NCBI GenBank assembly: GCA_002841395.1
Contig: PGZM01000004.1
Coordinates: 135,842 to 199,841 of the forward strand
Length of the DNA: 64,000 nt
Direction of reading: 5' to 3'
Source: Firmicutes bacterium HGW-Firmicutes-9
GTDB lineage: Bacteria > Bacillota > Clostridia > Christensenellales > CAG-138
Made by a program: the position numbers and the translations under genes. Within the stretch, counting starts at the first letter, position 1, and each line of letters opens with the position of its first letter. The notes under the pieces are model-generated. The model saw only the letters and a program-made list of their open reading frames with translations. It was not told the origin of the DNA and did not search any database. Of the stretch, positions 19,054-28,024 are shown one piece after another.

Positions 19054-20601
19054 TTATCGGGATGCGAGCCAGGCGTCGAGCTGTGCCTGCTTCTCGGCTA
19101 CGACTTCTTCGATGCCCGCGTCACGCAGCGCCTGCTGGAAGACGGGGAGCACTTCGTCGATGTTGACTTCGCCATTGATCAGCGGCAGGTAGTACTGCGC
19201 GATGACGTTGCTGCAGGCCGTGATCTGGTCCGCAACCGGCGTGCTGTCAAAGTTGAAGCCCAGTGCGAGGGAGGGCTTTGCCGCTTTGTTGGAGTCGGCC
19301 ATCATCTGCCACATGTTGTCGGGCTGATAGTACCAAACCGGGCAGTCGGACGAGTTGGGCAGGTTGTAGGAAGCACCGAGACCGGTCCAACCGCAGTTGG
19401 TCATGTCTTTGCCTTCGGGGAAGCGGACATAGCCCTTGTCGTCGACGATATAGTTCTCGCCTTCGATGCCGTTACCGAGCAGGCTTGCGGCTTCCGCATT
19501 GGTGTAGAAGGTTCTCAGCACACGCATGGCGGCTTCTTTGTCTTTGCAGAAGCTTGTGATGTGCCAGAGGTACGTGGTGGCGTTTCCGGTGGTGATGAGC
19601 GGATCGCCCAGCGTTGTTCCGACGATGTTGTCGCCGTAGGTCTGCTGGAGGTTGGCTTCATAAATCCACTCGTTGAGATCCCAAGCATAGCCGGGGGTGC
19701 CTTCGGTAATGCCGAACTGGAGGCTCATGAGCGTGGGGTTGGTGTTGCTCATCGTGTCGGGGTTGAAGATGCCGTTGTCGACCCAGACTTTCACGTTGTC
19801 GAGCAGATTCTTGAAATAGTCGGACTCGTAGAAGTTCACAACCTGAGTGCTGTTGAGCGGATCGGTCAGAACGCCGAGGTAGTTGGTGTCTCCGAGGTAG
19901 TCGATGTCTTTCGGAATCCAGTAGGTCTGGGTTGCGCCGGGCACATAGAACTTATCCGGGTTTGCCTGTTTCATCGCAACCAGCGCGGTGGTCACATCGT
20001 CCAGCGTCTTGATGGTCGACCAGTCGATGTTCGCGGAGGTGGAGGAGCCTTCCTTGACGATGTAGATCATCGAGGTGGCATACGGGCCGTAGGACGGCAG
20101 ACCATAGTACTGACCGTCGACCTGGCTGCATTCCAGCACGCCGGGAACGTCTGCAAACAGATCCAGGATGCCCTGGCCGTCGGAGGCGAGCAGGTCGTTC
20201 AGCGGAGCCAGCTGGCCGTTGGCGTAGAGCGTGCTCATCGGCATATACCAGAAGGACGAGAAGATGTCGATGGAGTCTTCACCGCCGGTGAGCATGAGGT
20301 TGAACTGCGTGTTCATGCTGGAGAAGTCAACGGGCACGAGATCGATCTCGGCCTGCGCTTCTTTACGCAGGATGGCGTTGAGCGCTTCCTCGATCTTCGC
20401 TTCCGAGTCGGTTGCAAAGATTCTGGTGTACGCCATACGCACCACCGGCAGCTTGCCGTCAGTGGCAGCTTCGGCAGCGGGGGCCGCTGCTTCCGTCGAA
20501 GCGGCGGGGCCTTCGGTGGTCGCCGCGGGCGCACAGGCACCGAGCACTCCGAAGATCAGGAGCATCGCAAGAAACAATGATAGGGCCTTGCTTTTTTTCA
20601 T
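19054..20601 (-). CDS. LplA/LipO-type sugar ABC transporter substrate-binding lipoprotein (DUF3502-type tail)
   Basis: A 515-residue exported lipoprotein. I chose the ATG at 20601 behind AAAAGGAGAGAG; an upstream in-frame extension lacks a ribosome site. The signal peptide ends in the lipobox LGAC with Cys23, followed by an Ala/Thr/Glu linker. The mature part is a family-1 sugar-binding protein of the LplA type, with a C-terminal region (ALGFNFDSTPV and following) resembling DUF3502. It is transcribed away from the two LplB/LplC-type permeases that start at 21132, its likely partners. The ATPase is missing from the window, as is usual for this family, which shares an MsmK-like ATPase. Confidence 0.9.
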   Translation of the reverse strand: MKKSKALSLFLAMLLIFGVLGACAPAATTEGPAASTEAAAPAAEAATDGKLPVVRMAYTRIFATDSEAKIEEALNAILRKEAQAEIDLVPVDFSSMNTQFNLMLTGGEDSIDIFSSFWYMPMSTLYANGQLAPLNDLLASDGQGILDLFADVPGVLECSQVDGQYYGLPSYGPYATSMIYIVKEGSSTSANIDWSTIKTLDDVTTALVAMKQANPDKFYVPGATQTYWIPKDIDYLGDTNYLGVLTDPLNSTQVVNFYESDYFKNLLDNVKVWVDNGIFNPDTMSNTNPTLMSLQFGITEGTPGYAWDLNEWIYEANLQQTYGDNIVGTTLGDPLITTGNATTYLWHITSFCKDKEAAMRVLRTFYTNAEAASLLGNGIEGENYIVDDKGYVRFPEGKDMTNCGWTGLGASYNLPNSSDCPVWYYQPDNMWQMMADSNKAAKPSLALGFNFDSTPVADQITACSNVIAQYYLPLINGEVNIDEVLPVFQQALRDAGIEEVVAEKQAQLDAWLASR

Positions 20602-21131
20602 TTGGGTCTCTCTCCTTTTATGTTTTTGTTGTCGTGGCTTTGCAGATTCAAATATGAGGCAGACCGCCTCTGACAAGAAAATCATAACAAAGCACTTTGC
20701 TGCGCCGCCATCACATTTCTGACCCCTTTTATCATATTTCCGATCAGATCGCGGTAAATTAATAAAAATTCAGGTTAAAAACCCATCACCAGAGCATAAG
20801 AATGTTGAAAAACGAGCAATGCATCGTTCAAGCACGTCGCTGCAAGTACGATGGATCGAGTGATCGCAGTGTAAATAAATCATAACGTTTCTTCGTTATA
20901 TAGCGCGTGTAGGCAACTTCGCTGCGACTTTATCAAGAAAAATCATCTAATATCAAGAATCTGTTTAGAACCCTTCAGAAATCTAACAAATCTGGTCGGA
21001 TATTTGATAGTTTGCAGGATTTCTTTTTGATACCATTTTGTCAGGGTGCCAATCTGTGCACATATCGAAACTTTCCCATCCCGGCGATCACAACATAAAA
21101 TCGCACTTCAACCCTTTACGGAGGTCGTTAC
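20602..21131. promoter_or_regulatory. Divergent control region between binding protein and permeases
   Basis: This 530-base non-coding stretch must hold both divergent promoters. A direct repeat TATCAAGAA occurs at 20931-20939 and 20951-20959, with starts 20 bases (two helical turns) apart, the layout used by AraC-type regulators. An inverted repeat ATAACG/CGTTAT lies at 20882-20899. A weak plus-strand promoter (TTGATA at 21004, 17 bases, TTGATA at 21027) precedes the permease genes. I see no RNA gene or small open frame worth calling. Confidence 0.4.
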
Positions 21132-22115
21132 ATGGAGAAAAAGACAAAGGTGTCTGCAAAGCGGGAGCTGACCCCTTCTGAACGGTCGTATCAGCGACTC
21201 AGAAGAAAGCGGCGCTTTCTGCGCTTTCTGCCGCTTTATATCATGCTCCTTCCCGGAGCCGCATATCTGATCATCAACAACTATCTGCCGATGGCGGGAC
21301 TATTGATTGCGTTTAAGAAGATCAATTACTCGCTTGGCATCTTCAACAGCCCGTGGGTGGGACTGAAGAATTTCAAGTATCTCTTCAGTAACAACGACGC
21401 GCTTATTGCGCTGCGAAACACGATTCTCTACAACCTCGGCTTCATTCTGTTTGGGAACGTGCTCGCCATCGTGGTAGCTATCGCGCTCGACAGCGCGAAG
21501 AACAAATACTTCAAGCAGGTCAGCCAGGTTGTATATCTAATCCCGTTCCTGCTTTCCACCGTTATCGTCAGCTATATCGTTTTTGCGTTTCTCAGCCCGT
21601 CCAACGGATTTATGAACAACACGATCCTGCCGGCATTGGGCGTTGCCGACCCGATCAAGTGGTACAACGAAGCGAAATACTGGCCGGCCATTCTGAACAT
21701 CGTGTTTCTCTGGATGTCGTTTGGCTACAGTTCGATTCTCTACTACTCCGCCGTCATCAGCATCGACAAGTCCTATTATGAAGCAGCGGTGGTCGACGGC
21801 GCAAGCACGTGGAAACAGATCCTCCATATCACACTGCCGGGCCTCAAGCCCACGATCATCACGCTGGTGCTGCTGGCAATCGGACGCATCTGCTATTCCG
21901 ATTTCGGTCTGTTCTATCAGATTCCGCAGCATAGCGGCCTGCTTTATTCGACCACGCAGACGATCGATACCTTCGTTTATCGCGCGCTGCTGGAGCTCAA
22001 CGACGTTGGCCGCTCCTCTGCGGCGGGATTCCTACAATCCATCTTCGGCTTTGTCCTCGTGTTCGGCGCAAATATGCTGGTGAACAAGCTGGATAAAGAA
22101 AGCGCGCTGTTCTAA
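21132..22115 (+). CDS. Sugar ABC transporter permease, LplB type
   Basis: A 327-residue inner-membrane permease with a charged cytoplasmic N-terminus (about 30 residues) and about six helices. The segment YIMLLPGAAYLIINNYLPM is typical of LplB. The EAA loop (YEAAVVDGASTWKQILHITLP) binds the shared ATPase. A GGAGG site lies 5 bases before the ATG. It forms a heterodimer with the next permease. These LplABC-type systems import oligosaccharides or modified sugars, which fits the esterase island that follows. Confidence 0.92.
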   Translation: MEKKTKVSAKRELTPSERSYQRLRRKRRFLRFLPLYIMLLPGAAYLIINNYLPMAGLLIAFKKINYSLGIFNSPWVGLKNFKYLFSNNDALIALRNTILYNLGFILFGNVLAIVVAIALDSAKNKYFKQVSQVVYLIPFLLSTVIVSYIVFAFLSPSNGFMNNTILPALGVADPIKWYNEAKYWPAILNIVFLWMSFGYSSILYYSAVISIDKSYYEAAVVDGASTWKQILHITLPGLKPTIITLVLLAIGRICYSDFGLFYQIPQHSGLLYSTTQTIDTFVYRALLELNDVGRSSAAGFLQSIFGFVLVFGANMLVNKLDKESALF

Positions 22116-22196
22116 CATCTGCGCGCTGAGACGGATCGAACCAGAAAGGTGTTCAGTCGGCCGGGCAGGGTTGTCCGGCGGACGGAGGAAGAAACC

Positions 22197-23078
22197 ATGA
22201 TTAATAACAGTAAAGTGTTTAACGTTTTCGTCAATCTATTGCTGGCGGCGTTGATTGCCGCGTGCATCATCCCGTTCTGGCTCCTGTTTGTCAGCTCGGT
22301 CACATCGGAGAGCTATCTGATTCAGCACGGCTACTCACTGATGCCCAAGGAGTTCAGCCTGGATGCGTACAAGTATCTCTGGGAGGCAAAAGATTCCATC
22401 GGTCGCGCGTATCTGATGAGCGTAGTCATCGCCGGTATCGGCGTGCTTGCAAACATCGTGCTCACGGTGCTCTTCGCCTATCCGCTGTCGCATAAAGATC
22501 TGCCCGGGCGCGGCGCCATCTCGTTTTTCCTGTTCTTTACCATGCTCTTCAACGGCGGTCTTGTGCCGACTTACCTAGTCTACACAAACCTCATCAACGT
22601 CAAGGATACGCTGGCGGGTATGATCGTGCCGTATCTGTTGATGAACGCGTTCTTTGTCATCATCATGCGCACCTACTTCACCTCCAGCATTCCGGGCGAG
22701 GTATTGGAGGCCGCGCGTATCGACGGCGCGAACGAGGTGCAGAGCCTGACGCGAATCGTGCTACCGATGAGCAAGCCCATCATCGCGACTATCGCGCTGA
22801 TGACGCTGATCACCTATTGGAACAACTGGACAAACGGTATCTACTTCCTCACCACGCGGACGGATTTCTACGGCATCCAGAACTATCTCAACGATGTGAT
22901 GAACAAGGCCGCATTCTTGCAGTCGCATATGAACGGCATGATCAACGCAAAAGCCGTGCCAAACATCAGCGTGCGCATGGCAATCGCGGTGATCGCGGTG
23001 CTGCCGCTGATGATTGCGTATCCGTTCTTCCAGAAATATTTCGTCAAGGGTATCACGCTCGGTTCCGTCAAGGGCTGA
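22197..23078 (+). CDS. Sugar ABC transporter permease, LplC/YtcP type
   Basis: A 293-residue permease. I chose the ATG at 22197 because CGGAGGAAG precedes it and the sequence then begins with the usual NSKVFNVFVNLLLAALIAA helix. There are about six helices. The EAA loop EAARIDGANEVQSLTRIVLPM is present, and the C-terminus (FFQKYFVKGITLGSVKG) is diagnostic of the YtcP/LplC family. It lies 81 bases after the first permease, probably in one operon. A short hairpin follows before the sucrose phosphorylase. Confidence 0.93.
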   Translation: MINNSKVFNVFVNLLLAALIAACIIPFWLLFVSSVTSESYLIQHGYSLMPKEFSLDAYKYLWEAKDSIGRAYLMSVVIAGIGVLANIVLTVLFAYPLSHKDLPGRGAISFFLFFTMLFNGGLVPTYLVYTNLINVKDTLAGMIVPYLLMNAFFVIIMRTYFTSSIPGEVLEAARIDGANEVQSLTRIVLPMSKPIIATIALMTLITYWNNWTNGIYFLTTRTDFYGIQNYLNDVMNKAAFLQSHMNGMINAKAVPNISVRMAIAVIAVLPLMIAYPFFQKYFVKGITLGSVKG

Positions 23079-23093
23079 TGCACCGTTGTCAAC

Positions 23094-23119
23094 GCACAGC
23101 GTAGTTTACTGCGCTGTGC
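23094..23119 (+). terminator. Hairpin after the permease genes
   Basis: An 8-bp GC-rich stem (23094-23101 with 23112-23119) has no following U-tract. It may stabilise the permease mRNA or weakly attenuate; the rest of the 286-base gap holds only the operator described next. Confidence 0.45.
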
Positions 23120-23270
23120 AAAGAAGTAATCGCCAGGCAAGCGCTCCCGCTCTTCTTTTCTGCTGCGAATCAGCTGTACCGTACTTGTGAAAGACAAGTA
23201 GCTGCCGCAACCAAAATGCGAACGGGCAGGGCGAATGAAATACATTGTCCGGCGTTTATTTTTCCAAAGA

Positions 23271-23288
23271 AATGAAAACGTTTACAAA
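23271..23288 (+). promoter_or_regulatory. cre-like / LacI-family operator upstream of sucrose phosphorylase
   Basis: The 18 bases AATGAAAACGTTTACAAA fit the Gram-positive catabolite-responsive element consensus (WWTGNAARCGNWWWCAWW) at every position. The site lies 77 bases before the sucrose phosphorylase start. Either CcpA or the island's own LacI regulator (32006) could bind it. Confidence 0.6.
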
Positions 23289-23364
23289 AAGCTGGTTCTT
23301 TGCGGCAGCATCCGCGGGTTCATTCCAGCATTTCGACCAGAACATATAGATTCGGAGAGAGTTC

Positions 23365-24828
23365 ATGAAAAAAGTTGAAAACAAGATCATGCTGATCACC
23401 TACGCCAACACGATGGGAGACGATCTCAAAGCGCTGGATCGCGTGCTCAAGCAGCACTTTTCCGGCGTGTTCGGCGGCATCCACGTGCTGCCGTTCTTTC
23501 CCTCGTCGGGCGACCGCGGCTTTGCCGTGATTCATTACGACATCGTCGATCCCACGTTTGGCGATTGGGACGACATCGACCGCCTTGGCGAGCAACACTA
23601 CCTGATGGCGGACTTCATGCTCAACCATGTGTCTATCCGTTGCGCCGAGTTTCAGGATTATATGCAAAACGGCGACAACTCGCCTTACAAGGATATGTTC
23701 ATCGACTGGAATAAGTTCTGGCCGAACGGCGAGCCGACCGAGGCGGAGCTGGACGTGATGTACCGCCGCAAGGAGAAGGGACCGTTTTTCTCCTTTACCC
23801 GCGCGGACGGTAAGACGGTCAACCTCTGGAACACGTTCTTTCAGGAGCAGGTGGACATCGATCCCTACAGCGAGGCAACGCAGGACTATTACAGCAGAAA
23901 CCTCGGTTTGATCGCAAAGCACGTGCCGCTGATTCGCTTTGACGCGTTTGCCTACGCTTCCAAAAAGCCGGGCACCTCGTGCTTCTTCGTCGAGCCGGAG
24001 ATTTGGGACGTGCTGGAAACCGGCATGAAACCCCTGCGCGAAAGCGGCACCGAGATGCTGCCCGAGATCCACGAAAACTACACCATCCAACTCAAGATGG
24101 CGGAAAAGGGCTACTGGGTCTACGATTTTGCGCTGCCGATGCTCCTGCTGCACGGCCTCATGAGCGGCAGAACGGACCGGCTGATCCACTGGCTGAATAT
24201 CTGCCCGCGCAAGCAGTTCACGACGCTGGATACGCACGACGGCATCGGCGTGGTGGACGTAGCCGGACTGCTCACGGATGAGGAGATCGACTTTGTCCGC
24301 GTGAAGGTGGACGAAATCACCTTGCCAGCGCAGCCGTATATGAAATTCCCGAGCATGATCAAAACCTCCGGCAAACAGGCGCAGCGGTATCAGCTGATGT
24401 GCAGCTACTATTCCGCGCTGGGCGCGGACGACCGCGCGTATCTGCTTGCGCGCGCGGTACAGTTCTTCGCGCCCGGTATTCCGCAGGTCTACTATGTCGG
24501 CCTGCTCGCAGGAGAAAACGACATCGAGGCGCTCAAGCGCGGCGAGGAGCCGCGCAGCATCAACCGCCACAGCTATACCGAGGAAGAGATTGCTAAGACG
24601 ATTGAAAAACCAGTGTTGCAGCACATGTATCGCATCATGCGCTTTCGCAACGAGTGCCCCGCGTTTTCGGGCAATATCGAGATCGGCCGCGAGCACGTGG
24701 ACAGCAAGCTGACCATCACTTGGAAAAACGGTTCGCACGTGGCGAAACTGGCGGCGGATTTTAACACAAAACATTTCATCATCACGCGGACGGACGACGA
24801 AGGCGAAACCGTCATCTTCGCACAGTAG
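23365..24828 (+). CDS. gtfA: Sucrose phosphorylase (GH13 subfamily 18)
   Basis: A 487-residue cytoplasmic enzyme closely resembling Streptococcus mutans GtfA along its length. It cleaves sucrose with phosphate to glucose-1-phosphate and fructose. The barrel shows the predicted nucleophile Asp193 in IRFDAFAYA, the acid/base Glu234 in PEIHE, and the third acidic residue Asp292 in TLDTHDGIG, positions nearly identical to bifidobacterial sucrose phosphorylase. Related GH13_18 enzymes act on sucrose-6-phosphate or glucosylglycerate and cannot be excluded. Because uptake here is by an ABC system rather than a PTS, unphosphorylated sucrose is the likelier substrate. It opens the esterase series, 11 bases before the next gene. 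Confidence 0.88.
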   Translation: MKKVENKIMLITYANTMGDDLKALDRVLKQHFSGVFGGIHVLPFFPSSGDRGFAVIHYDIVDPTFGDWDDIDRLGEQHYLMADFMLNHVSIRCAEFQDYMQNGDNSPYKDMFIDWNKFWPNGEPTEAELDVMYRRKEKGPFFSFTRADGKTVNLWNTFFQEQVDIDPYSEATQDYYSRNLGLIAKHVPLIRFDAFAYASKKPGTSCFFVEPEIWDVLETGMKPLRESGTEMLPEIHENYTIQLKMAEKGYWVYDFALPMLLLHGLMSGRTDRLIHWLNICPRKQFTTLDTHDGIGVVDVAGLLTDEEIDFVRVKVDEITLPAQPYMKFPSMIKTSGKQAQRYQLMCSYYSALGADDRAYLLARAVQFFAPGIPQVYYVGLLAGENDIEALKRGEEPRSINRHSYTEEEIAKTIEKPVLQHMYRIMRFRNECPAFSGNIEIGREHVDSKLTITWKNGSHVAKLAADFNTKHFIITRTDDEGETVIFAQ

Positions 24829-24839
24829 GAGGGAACCAT

Positions 24840-26336
24840 ATGACCACACTTCAACTCCCACGCTTATTTCAAGACGGCATGGTGCTACAAAGAAGAATGC
24901 CTGTCTGCATCTGGGGCAAAGCTAATAGCGGCAGTCTTGTGACGATTCGCCTGGCGTACGCTACCGCGCATGCCGTTGCAACAGACGGCGCATTTTCCGC
25001 CTATCTGCCGCCGATGGAGGCCGCCAGCGGGCTGACGCTGCGCGTCACCGCTGACGATGAAACAATCTGTATATCTGACGTCGCGGTCGGCGAAGTCTGG
25101 CTTGCGGGCGGGCAGTCCAACATGGAGTTTCTGCTGCGTGACGACGCGGAGGCAGCCGATGAGATGCAGGTAGATCTGCAGGATGTCCGCTGTTATGAGG
25201 TACCGAAGATCGCATACCCGGGGCAGGAAAACGACAGGGATTATTCCAAAGTCGGCATCTGGAGAAAAGCATGCGGAGCAGAGGCAAAGTATTTTACTGC
25301 GGTCGGGTACTATTTTGCAAAGAAATTGCGCGCGGAGTTGGATGTTCCCGTCGGCATCGTCAACTGTACCTGGGGCGGCACGTCCGCAAGCGCATATGTT
25401 TCTGCGGACGATTTGACCGGCAACCTAAAGCCATATCTCGACCGCGAGGCGGAAGCGCAGGCAAAGCTGAATCCCGAGACAGAGTTGGATCGTTATCGCA
25501 AGCTCCAGCATTCGATGGATAACATGCCGTTTGACAATAGCATGAGCAATCTCGCGCCCATCAAGCCCGATCCTGCGATCATGGCGTCGATGGCGGAGAT
25601 GGGGGAACTGTTCCTCTCGCGCTATTCGCCGTTTCGCCCGTGCGGACTATATGAAACCATGCTCAAGCCGACGGCTCCGTATACGATCAGCGGCGTAATC
25701 TGGTATCAGGGTGAGTCGGATGCGGCATATGCGGATACCTATGAAGCGCTCATGCAGGCGATGATCGCACGCTGGCGCGCGCTATGGAAAGCGGAACTGC
25801 CGTTTTTGATTGTGCAGCTCGCGTCGTTTGAAGAGATGATGGAGCCGCTGGACTTCGTCCCGATTCGCGCGGCGCAGGAGCGGCTCACCCGGTCTTGCGA
25901 GAAAGTCTGGCTTGCGTGTGCGATGGACGCTGGCATGCGCTACGACATCCACCCCAAGCACAAGCGACCCATCGGCGAGCGGCTCGCAGCGCAGGCGCTC
26001 TCGAAAGTCTACGGAAAAGCGATTCTCGCGGATTCGCCCGCGCCGGAAGGCGCAAAGCGCGAAGGGGACAAGCTCGTACTTCGATTTGCGCATGCGGGCG
26101 ATGGACTCACTTTGAGTGGAGAAAAGCCGGAAACGCTGGAACTCATCGTGGATGGCGTTGTCCGGAGCGCGTTTTCCGCGAGCGTTGGCGGCAACGAGCT
26201 GACCATCACGTCGCCGGAAATCGCAGATGCAAAATCGGTGACGGTCGCGTTTTGCCAACATCCGTTTTGCACTGACAATATCTACAACAGCGCGGGATTG
26301 CCCATGCTGCCGTTTGTCTACACGCTGGAAGCATAA
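24840..26336 (+). CDS. Sialate O-acetylesterase-like (SASA/DUF303) carbohydrate acetylesterase
   Basis: A 498-residue protein without a signal peptide. The SGNH-type SASA domain shows block I as AGGQSNMEF with nucleophile Ser93, and the later IWYQGESDA block. An N-terminal jelly-roll-like region precedes it, and a beta-rich C-terminal part follows (about 400-498). Family members remove O-acetyl groups from sialic acid or from plant hemicellulose. No sialidase or sialic-acid gene is nearby, so an acetylated plant sugar is more likely. It is 11 bases from sucrose phosphorylase and 23 from the next esterase. Confidence 0.85.
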   Translation: MTTLQLPRLFQDGMVLQRRMPVCIWGKANSGSLVTIRLAYATAHAVATDGAFSAYLPPMEAASGLTLRVTADDETICISDVAVGEVWLAGGQSNMEFLLRDDAEAADEMQVDLQDVRCYEVPKIAYPGQENDRDYSKVGIWRKACGAEAKYFTAVGYYFAKKLRAELDVPVGIVNCTWGGTSASAYVSADDLTGNLKPYLDREAEAQAKLNPETELDRYRKLQHSMDNMPFDNSMSNLAPIKPDPAIMASMAEMGELFLSRYSPFRPCGLYETMLKPTAPYTISGVIWYQGESDAAYADTYEALMQAMIARWRALWKAELPFLIVQLASFEEMMEPLDFVPIRAAQERLTRSCEKVWLACAMDAGMRYDIHPKHKRPIGERLAAQALSKVYGKAILADSPAPEGAKREGDKLVLRFAHAGDGLTLSGEKPETLELIVDGVVRSAFSASVGGNELTITSPEIADAKSVTVAFCQHPFCTDNIYNSAGLPMLPFVYTLEA

Positions 26337-26359
26337 CTTGAGAGAAAGAGGAGAACAAC

Positions 26360-27196
26360 ATGTCGATTTTTCAATACACGTTTGAGAGCGAATGCCTGAA
26401 CAACAACACGCAGATCACCGTGATTCTGCCGGACAAACCGCGCGACATCACGCCTGCCGAGTTCTACGGCAGCGGGCGCAAATATAAGGTACTGTGGCTG
26501 CTGCACGGCACGTTCGGCGATCACACCGACTGGGTGCGAAAGACCAACATCGAGATGTACGCGACGGAGAAAAACCTCGTCGTGGTGATGCCGAGCGCCT
26601 TAAACTCCAATTACTCCAACTGGAACGACTACATGCTTGGCTATCGCATGTTCGATTTTCTCACCGAAGAGCTCATGCCGCTCGTCTACGGCTGGTTCCC
26701 GGTCTCCGACAAGCGCGAGGACAACTTTATCGCGGGTTTGAGCATGGGTGGCAGAGGAACGATCAAATTCGCGGTCAACCATCCCGAAAAATTTGCAGCA
26801 GCAGCCGTGCTGTCCGCAACACCCATGGACATGAGCGGTATGGGACCGGAGAACGACTGCCCGATGTTGAACACCAACAATCCGCGCATGCAGGCCACGC
26901 TGAAAAACGCGGGCGGGCTGGAGGCGTTTCTGGATTCCAACGAAAACGTCTGGGCGATCATCGACCGCCTCGCAACCACCGGAACGCTGCCGCGGCTGAT
27001 GTTCGCCTGCGGACAGGAAGACGCCATGCTATATGAATTCTACAAGAAGTTTCAGGCGCACGCGGGCGAGATTGGCTTGCAGGCGCACTGGTTCGAGTTG
27101 CCGGGCTACAAGCACGAGTGGCGTTTCTGGGATCTCGCGATTCAGGAAGCGTTGACGTTCTTCGGACTCAAAGACGAAGGCGGCAATCCGTTTTAA
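26360..27196 (+). CDS. Alpha/beta-hydrolase esterase (EstA/esterase D type)
   Basis: A 278-residue cytoplasmic esterase behind AGAGGAG. The fold markers are the oxyanion segment LWLLHGTFGDHTDW, nucleophile Ser128 in AGLSMGGRG, and the C-terminal histidine in GYKHEWRFWD. These proteins resemble tributyrin and feruloyl esterases and act on short-chain acyl or phenolic esters of sugars. It is the first of three similar single-domain esterases in a row (26360, 27242, 28025), spaced 19-45 bases apart. The catalytic triad looks complete. Confidence 0.88.
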   Translation: MSIFQYTFESECLNNNTQITVILPDKPRDITPAEFYGSGRKYKVLWLLHGTFGDHTDWVRKTNIEMYATEKNLVVVMPSALNSNYSNWNDYMLGYRMFDFLTEELMPLVYGWFPVSDKREDNFIAGLSMGGRGTIKFAVNHPEKFAAAAVLSATPMDMSGMGPENDCPMLNTNNPRMQATLKNAGGLEAFLDSNENVWAIIDRLATTGTLPRLMFACGQEDAMLYEFYKKFQAHAGEIGLQAHWFELPGYKHEWRFWDLAIQEALTFFGLKDEGGNPF

Positions 27197-27241
27197 CGTA
27201 GATTCGATTCTGACCGGATCAATTGCATGGAGGAACTTTTA

Positions 27242-28006
27242 ATGGCATTTTTTGAATTCAACGCGCTCTCGGTGATTCTCTGCGGCTCGTTTGCCGCGCG
27301 GGTGTTCATTCCCGAGATGGATAAACTTCAGCTGGACGACAGCGCACACGCGCATAAATACCCCGTGCTCGTGCTGCTGCATGACGAAGGCGGCGCTAGC
27401 ATGGATCTCCAGCGCACGCCTGCGGAGCGGCTCGCCGCGGAACACGGCATCTTCATCGTAGCGCCCGACGTGCAGCACACGCTGGGCACGGATATGGAGT
27501 ACGGCCCGCACTATGAGACGTTTGTCGCAACGGAGCTATTGAATATCTGCCGCAGGATTTTCCCGATTACGGAGGACACCGCAAAGACGTGGATTGGCGG
27601 CATCGGCACCGGCGCCTACGGCGCGGTCAAAACCGCGCTGCAGCATCCCGACGTGTTCACGCGAGCATTTTCCATCGACGGAACGCTCGATCTGGGTGCA
27701 ATCATCGAGAAAGCAAAATCCGGCGAGGACACGGGCATCGGCCTGCAGGAAGAGCAGCTAAAAGCGATTTTCAGCGACTATAAGCACTTTTCCGGCGGAG
27801 AAAACGATCTCTACGCACTTGCTGAAAAGTCCGCACAGGGCGAGTTCCTATTCGTGAGCGAAGAAGGATACGCACGCAAAGCCGAGAGCGAAGCGATCGC
27901 GCAGAAGCTCGGTGCGGCGACACAGATCGTTACCCTGCCTGCCGGAGCGGACTGCTTCAGCCAGCAAAAGAGCCTGCCGGAAGCCGTCCGCTGGGCTTGC
28001 CAATAA
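27242..28006 (+). CDS. Esterase-like protein lacking the catalytic serine (predicted pseudoenzyme)
   Basis: A 254-residue relative of the flanking esterases. I chose the ATG at 27242 (GGAGG upstream) over one at 27227. The nucleophile elbow reads WIGGIGTGAYGA instead of the family's AGxSMGGYGA, so position 122 is glycine. The C-terminal catalytic histidine segment is replaced by PAGADCF, and the oxyanion tract is altered (LLHDEGG). The frame is intact, with normal codon use and ribosome site, so this is a maintained gene rather than a decaying one. It may be a partner or regulatory subunit of a flanking esterase. Confidence 0.75.
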   Translation: MAFFEFNALSVILCGSFAARVFIPEMDKLQLDDSAHAHKYPVLVLLHDEGGASMDLQRTPAERLAAEHGIFIVAPDVQHTLGTDMEYGPHYETFVATELLNICRRIFPITEDTAKTWIGGIGTGAYGAVKTALQHPDVFTRAFSIDGTLDLGAIIEKAKSGEDTGIGLQEEQLKAIFSDYKHFSGGENDLYALAEKSAQGEFLFVSEEGYARKAESEAIAQKLGAATQIVTLPAGADCFSQQKSLPEAVRWACQ

Positions 28007-28024
28007 TCGGGGAGGACAACACAT

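Noticed and set aside
18955..20580. A plus-strand open frame of 541 codons opposite the LplA-type binding-protein gene.
   Set aside because: The minus strand encodes a clear lipoprotein with ribosome site and lipobox; the opposite frame shows no family features.
23320..24861. A minus-strand open frame of 513 codons opposite sucrose phosphorylase.
   Set aside because: It is a shadow of the phosphorylase, which has all catalytic residues.
27242..28006. Reading the serine-less esterase as a decayed pseudogene.
   Set aside because: There is no frameshift or stop, the ribosome site is good and codon use matches the neighbours, so a functional non-catalytic protein is the better reading.
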